Source: Bacillota bacterium
GTDB taxonomy: Bacteria; Bacillota; Clostridia; Acetivibrionales; DSM-2933
Reading direction: 5' to 3'
DNA length: 64,000 nt
Assembly (NCBI GenBank): GCA_023430975.1
Contig: JAEYYB010000037.1
Span: 1 to 64,000, forward strand
Made by a program: the position numbers and the translations under genes. Shown here in pieces: positions 60,283 through 64,000 of this stretch (within the stretch, counting starts at the first letter, position 1; each line of letters starts with the position of its first letter). Under the pieces are notes generated by a model, which was not told where the DNA came from, made no database searches, and worked only from the letters and a program-made list of their open reading frames with translations.

Positions 60283-61455
60283 ATGAGATGTGGAAAAAAG
60301 GCAAAATTAAATATAGTACTGTTGCTATTTATCGTGCTATCTTCAGCGTGCAGCAGTCCTAAAGAACAATCTATCCTTGCTGTGAGTAATAATAATATTC
60401 TAAATCCAGCAAATGAAGTCAATAATTTTTATGAAAGTATGTTTGTCGAAAGAAATAAGGAATACATATCTGATAATTCCAATAAAGAGGAATTGGTAGA
60501 ATATAAAGGTGCTGTAAAGCATATATTTTTCCACCCTCTAATAATATATCCGGAAAAGGCCTTTGATGGTGATTATTTGTCCCAGGGCTACAATGACTGG
60601 TTCGTTACGGTAAAAGAGTTTAAAAAGATAATAGAAAGTCTCTACCAAAAGGGTTATATGCTGGTTGATATTAATTATACCTTCGATGCTGCTGAAATTA
60701 ACGGAAGAAAAATGTTAAGACAAAAAAATCTTATGCTTCCTAAAGGGAAGAAACCTTTAATAATATCAATTGATGACCTGAATTATTATGAATATATGAT
60801 TGATAACGGCAATGCACATAAACTTATAATAGATGATGACGGAATAGTAAAGACATATTCAAAGGATAAAAATGGGCAGTCTGTCATTTCTAATGATAAC
60901 GATATTGTACCTATATTAGATGATTTTGTTAATGAGCACCCGGATTTTTCTTTAGAAGGAGCCAAGGGAATTATAGCTTTAACGGGTTATGAGGGCATTT
61001 TAGGTTACAGAACTAATAATTTTGAATCTCTTACATATGAAAATGAAAAAAAGGAAGCTATAAATTTGGTAAATAGGCTTAAGAATACTGGATGGACTTT
61101 TGCATGCCATGGATACGGGCATCTGGATGCAGATAAGATCGATATCAGCAGGCTTAAGAGAGATACGAACCGATGGAAGAGTGAGGTAGAAACCCTTATA
61201 GGGCCAACATCCGTCTATATTTATCCTTTTGGCAGTACTGTCAATTACGCTGATCCAAAGTTTAAGTTTTTAATGGATAGCGGGTTTGATGTATTTTGCG
61301 GAGTTGGGCCTGAAACGATTACCGAGTACAAAAAGGATTGTATAATTACAGAAAGAAGGCCAATTGATGGAATCAGCCTACATTATGCCAAAAGGCTTGC
61401 AGATCTCTTTGATTGCAATGAAGTAATAGATAGTGTCAGGCCAGAAAAGTATTAA
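60283..61455 (+). CDS. Polysaccharide deacetylase-like lipoprotein
   Basis: 390 residues from ATG 60283 (AGGATGTGA seven nt upstream; an ATG at 60253 lacks a site). Lipoprotein signal ending LSSAC. NodB-like motifs: an Asp pair in LIISIDDLNYYEYM, GIIALTGYEG, and the metal-type His pair in FACHGYGHLD; PFGSTVNYADPKF is a later conserved region. Predicted to act on surface or wall polysaccharide outside the membrane. The Asp and His arrangement is somewhat unlike classical deacetylases, so activity is inferred. Confidence 0.8.
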   Translation: MRCGKKAKLNIVLLLFIVLSSACSSPKEQSILAVSNNNILNPANEVNNFYESMFVERNKEYISDNSNKEELVEYKGAVKHIFFHPLIIYPEKAFDGDYLSQGYNDWFVTVKEFKKIIESLYQKGYMLVDINYTFDAAEINGRKMLRQKNLMLPKGKKPLIISIDDLNYYEYMIDNGNAHKLIIDDDGIVKTYSKDKNGQSVISNDNDIVPILDDFVNEHPDFSLEGAKGIIALTGYEGILGYRTNNFESLTYENEKKEAINLVNRLKNTGWTFACHGYGHLDADKIDISRLKRDTNRWKSEVETLIGPTSVYIYPFGSTVNYADPKFKFLMDSGFDVFCGVGPETITEYKKDCIITERRPIDGISLHYAKRLADLFDCNEVIDSVRPEKY

Positions 61456-61457
61456 GA

Positions 61458-61579
61458 ATTATAACTGATTTTAATTATTAAAATCATATAATCTATACAT
61501 CTGCCTATCACAAAATAACGTTAAAAGCATTCGTTATTTTGTTCTGTCAAATGTAAGATTATAACTGATTTTAATTGTA
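61458..61579 (-). repeat. Family A2 element with a duplicated end
   Basis: A2 core AATAACGTTAAAAGCATTCG with right end ATTATAACTGATTTTAATT (61558-61576). The same 19 bases stand at 61458-61476 left of the element, so the copy is flanked by a second right end, a trace of tandem or nested insertion. Confidence 0.75.
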
Positions 61580-61625
61580 TGGTAGTTGGAGTTTAAATAT
61601 AGTACAATATCTATTGAAGAATATA

Positions 61626-61680
61626 TATTAAGGCATGGGCAAAATTTATAGCGGAAGCTATTTTTGGATCATGACTAAAA
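61626..61680 (+). repeat. Internally deleted family B element
   Basis: TTAAGGCATGGGCAAAATTT joins directly to ATAGCGGAAGCTATTTTTGG and ATCATGACTAAA; the centre is missing. Confidence 0.72.
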
Positions 61681-61714
61681 GCGATAAATCAATTACATTT
61701 GTCTTTCGCAAATA
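61676..61714 (+). repeat. Family A1 left-half element
   Basis: CTAAAAGCGATAAATCAATT then ACATTTGTCTTTCGCA, abutting the preceding B element and 25 bp before the response regulator start. Confidence 0.72.
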
Positions 61715-61738
61715 TATGATATACGGGGTATATAACAC

Positions 61739-62434
61739 ATGGAAAATGTTAAAGTACTTGTTGTTGAGGATGAAAGCTCTATTAGGAAGTTTATTAATAT
61801 AAACCTTGAAAGAAGCGGGTTTGAAGTAATAGAAGCCGAATCAGGGGAGGATGGACTCAAAAAACTGGTGGAATATGATCCTGAAGTAGTTGTACTGGAT
61901 ATAATGCTTCCTGGTATTGATGGATTTGAGGTATGCCGCAGGATTCGCGAAGAAAAGTCAGATGCTGTTGTTATAATGCTTACAGCTAAGGGTCAGGATA
62001 TGGATAAAATCGTAGGCCTTGAATTGGGGGCGGACGACTATATGGTTAAACCATTCAACCCATTGGAACTGGTGGCAAGGATAAGAGCTAACCTTAGAAG
62101 AATAAGCAAACCCTCAGAAGAAAATAAAAACATTATTGCAACCGGAAAGATAAAGCTTGATATATCAGCACAGAAGTTTTACAAGGGTGGAACTGATATT
62201 GAGCTTACACCGAGAGAGTTTGCAATTGTCAAAGTATTTATGGAGAATCAGGGTAAGGCCTTCAGTAGGGATGAGCTATTAAACCATATCTGGGGAAGGA
62301 ACTATTTCGGAGATATAAAGACAGTGGATGTTCATATTAGAAGGCTCAGAGAGAAGATAGAAGATGATCCATCTGACCCAAAGCTTATAGAGACAGTCTG
62401 GGGACTTGGATATAGATGGCGGAAGGCGGAATAG
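61739..62434 (+). CDS. OmpR/PhoB-family response regulator
   Basis: 231 residues: receiver (VEDESS acidic pair, Asp54 in VVLDIMLPGIDG, Lys in DYMVKPFNPLEL) and a winged-helix DNA-binding domain (about 135-230; LTPREFAIVKVFMENQGKAF, TVDVHIRRLREKIEDDP, VWGLGYRW). Its stop is 1 bp before the kinase start, so the two form one unit. A half family A and a deleted family B element lie in the leader. Confidence 0.96.
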   Translation: MENVKVLVVEDESSIRKFININLERSGFEVIEAESGEDGLKKLVEYDPEVVVLDIMLPGIDGFEVCRRIREEKSDAVVIMLTAKGQDMDKIVGLELGADDYMVKPFNPLELVARIRANLRRISKPSEENKNIIATGKIKLDISAQKFYKGGTDIELTPREFAIVKVFMENQGKAFSRDELLNHIWGRNYFGDIKTVDVHIRRLREKIEDDPSDPKLIETVWGLGYRWRKAE

Positions 62435-62435
62435 T

Positions 62436-63839
62436 ATGAGAAGCATAAGAACCAGATTGGCTGCAAATTTCATGTTTGTAATTATTATTACAGTCCTTAT
62501 TTTGGAGATACTTCTCATAAATGTCATTAAACAAAATTATTATATCAGCAGGGAAGGCTTTTTAGTCAGCCAAATTAAGGTGTGTTCTGATATATATCTT
62601 AGGTATTACTCTGATACTTCAATTTATGAAAATGTTTTAAATGATGTTGATACATTTTGGAAGACCACGACTGCACAAGTTCAGATAGTAGATCTTAAAG
62701 GTGTTGTGACAATGGATTCAATCCCAAATGAGCATAAGGATGTATCGGGTATGAAGGACGTTCAACAAGCTTTAGGAGGAAGTATAGGTACATGGGTGGG
62801 GAATGTTGATTACACCGATGAGGAGGTTATGGCAGTCTCATGCCCTTTAAAGTCGAAATCGGAAAATAAAACTGTTGCTGTTCTGAGGTTTATAGCTTCT
62901 TTGGAGGATATAAACAGAGAAGTTGGAAGAATAACTAAAATTTTTATTTTTATAGGTATTGCTGTAATTTTGATTTGCGGTCTTTTAAGTGTATTGCTCG
63001 CCAATTCCATTGTTGAGCCTCTTAAGGAGATTAAAGGTGTTGCAGAAAGGATGTCATTAGGGGATTACAAGATAAAGAGCATTAAAAAGAATGACGATGA
63101 AATCGGAAGGCTTTCCGATACATTGAATCATATGGCTGAGGAAATACTTAAGAAGGAGCAGCTTAAGAATGATTTTATATCATCAGTGTCCCATGAGTTG
63201 AGAACCCCTCTAACATCAATAAAGGGCTGGGCAGTTACCTTAATGGTTGGAAATCCTGAGGACAGGGAGCTTATCATGGATGGCCTTGAGATAATTGAGA
63301 AGGAGAGTGACAGGCTTACTTCCATGGTTGAGGAGCTATTGGATTTCTCCAAATATGTATCCGGTAAATTGCAAATTGTGAACAGGGAGGTTAACTTAAA
63401 TGACCTTCTTCAATACTTGGAGATACAGCTTGCAGCAAGAGCTGAAAGGGAGAATGTTGAGTTATGTGTTACCCGTAGTGGAGAGCTTCCAAATATATTT
63501 TCCGATGAAAATAGGCTAAAACAGGTATTTATCAATATAGTTGACAATGCTTTCCGTTTTACTCCTTCAGGCGGCAAGATTGATTTTAATACTCATTGTG
63601 AGAATGACAAAGTCATATTTGTTATTAAGGATTCTGGCTGCGGGATTTCACCGGAGGAACTCCCAAAGGTAAAGGAGCGGTTTTATAAAGGCAAAAATGA
63701 GAAATCAAGAAACGGAATAGGTCTTTCCATTTGTGATGAATTGGTTACTCGCATGGGAGGTTCTTTAAATATAAAAAGTGAGCTTGGTTTAGGTACCGAA
63801 GTTACAGTTATAATACCCTTTGATGGAGGTGGAATTTAA
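62436..63839 (+). CDS. Membrane sensor histidine kinase with HAMP
   Basis: 467 residues from ATG 62436 (GGCGGA upstream; an earlier TTG lacks support). TM1 (about 11-31), an extracytoplasmic sensor of about 130 residues, TM2 (FIFIGIAVILICGLLSVLL, about 168-186), HAMP (VEPLKEIKGVAERMSLGDY), HisKA FISSVSHELRTPLTSIKGW with His253, and HATPase boxes FINIVDNAFRFTP, DSGCGI, RNGIGLSICDEL. WalK/ResE-like layout. Partner of the OmpR-type regulator just upstream. The signal is unknown; the lipoprotein gene that follows may be its target or sensor partner. Confidence 0.95.
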   Translation: MRSIRTRLAANFMFVIIITVLILEILLINVIKQNYYISREGFLVSQIKVCSDIYLRYYSDTSIYENVLNDVDTFWKTTTAQVQIVDLKGVVTMDSIPNEHKDVSGMKDVQQALGGSIGTWVGNVDYTDEEVMAVSCPLKSKSENKTVAVLRFIASLEDINREVGRITKIFIFIGIAVILICGLLSVLLANSIVEPLKEIKGVAERMSLGDYKIKSIKKNDDEIGRLSDTLNHMAEEILKKEQLKNDFISSVSHELRTPLTSIKGWAVTLMVGNPEDRELIMDGLEIIEKESDRLTSMVEELLDFSKYVSGKLQIVNREVNLNDLLQYLEIQLAARAERENVELCVTRSGELPNIFSDENRLKQVFINIVDNAFRFTPSGGKIDFNTHCENDKVIFVIKDSGCGISPEELPKVKERFYKGKNEKSRNGIGLSICDELVTRMGGSLNIKSELGLGTEVTVIIPFDGGGI

Positions 63840-63840
63840 C

Positions 63841-64000
63841 TTGATTAAGGCATTAAAGCTTAGTGTATTGATGTTAATAGTTATTCTTCTTCCAGGATGT
63901 TTTACTATAGGAAAACCGCCGGGGATTGAGGTGGCACCTCCTAAAAACAATGTTTTACCCTTTGAAGGTGTTTGGGAAGTTGTAAATTATATAAATGGCG
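63841..64000 (+). CDS. Lipoprotein gene, truncated by window end
   Basis: TTG 63841 lies 11 nt after GGAGG inside the kinase gene end. The first 53 codons give a lipoprotein signal (LIKALKLSVLMLIVILLPGC) and then FTIGKPPGIEVAPPKNNVL. There is no recognisable domain yet. It is the third gene of the two-component operon. Confidence 0.75.
   Translation, partial: MIKALKLSVLMLIVILLPGCFTIGKPPGIEVAPPKNNVLPFEGVWEVVNYING

Noticed and set aside
27970..61680. Family B repeats read as insertion sequences
   Set aside because: At most about 135 bp with no coding capacity; only a non-autonomous element or structural repeat can be claimed.

Overview
The window is AT-rich, low-GC Gram-positive (Firmicutes) DNA with clostridial character: strong GGAGG-type ribosome binding sites, frequent TTG and GTG starts, intrinsic terminators, an Agr-type peptide signalling locus, germination and spore-coat type genes (CwlD-like, YheC/YheD-like) and dockerin-bearing secreted proteins. 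The dockerins, each preceded by the same small beta-rich module, point to a cellulosome-forming anaerobe of the former Clostridium cluster III (Acetivibrio / Pseudobacteroides / Ruminiclostridium type). Species is not asserted. No rRNA, tRNA, CRISPR array, prophage or complete IS was seen.

Layout. 0.1-7.2 kb (minus strand): a dockerin protein with lamin-tail and Cthe_2159-like beta-helix domains, a DUF4956 membrane protein, a VTC-domain protein, and a large multi-TM protein with a C-terminal beta-propeller. 7.9-12.5 kb: a cellulosomal GH26 mannanase with three tandem near-identical carbohydrate-binding modules. 12.6-14 kb: a DUF815-type AAA ATPase. 14.3-17.4 kb: an agr locus (AgrC-like kinase, AgrD precursor with Ser in place of the ring Cys, AgrB, LytTR regulator) plus a relic of another kinase. 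17.9-23.3 kb: psd and two paralogous soluble sensor kinases with LacI-type ligand-binding domains. 23.4-27.9 kb: a PrsA-like foldase, topB and an AraC/GyrI-type regulator. 28.2-36.2 kb: a nucleotide-sugar and glycosyltransferase operon ending in a YheC/YheD-like ATP-grasp gene. 36.4-38.2 kb: membrane protein with winged-helix regulator, then cwlD. 38.4-43 kb: phosphoesterase, then a GntR(YtrA)-ABC transporter-LuxR HTH-holin operon with a clear promoter and palindromic operator. 43.5-47.2 kb: LysM-CAP protein, DUF2809, acyltransferase, NagZ-like lipoprotein. 47.4-54.3 kb: transglutaminase-like / membrane / MoxR / DUF58 / membrane operon in which the transglutaminase has lost Cys and His; half a dockerin follows the last stop codon in frame. 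54.7-64 kb: amidohydrolase, GH3 beta-glucosidase, a stand-alone P-type-ATPase N-domain-like protein, L,D-transpeptidase, polysaccharide deacetylase, an OmpR/HK two-component pair and a truncated lipoprotein gene.

The most unusual content is intergenic. Three families of short palindromic elements recur through the window. Family A has about 100-bp copies with terminal inverted repeats and two subfamilies; one copy is nested inside another and the same composite appears twice. Family B has about 28-bp arms and sits at gene 3' ends, sometimes supplying the stop codon. Family C is a double hairpin lying just behind intrinsic terminators. They look like MITE- or REP-like non-autonomous elements; no transposase is present here to mobilise them.

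The genes together describe plant cell-wall (mannan, beta-glucan) breakdown, envelope and spore-surface polysaccharide building, peptidoglycan remodelling, and several signalling systems that sense peptides, small ligands and the envelope.
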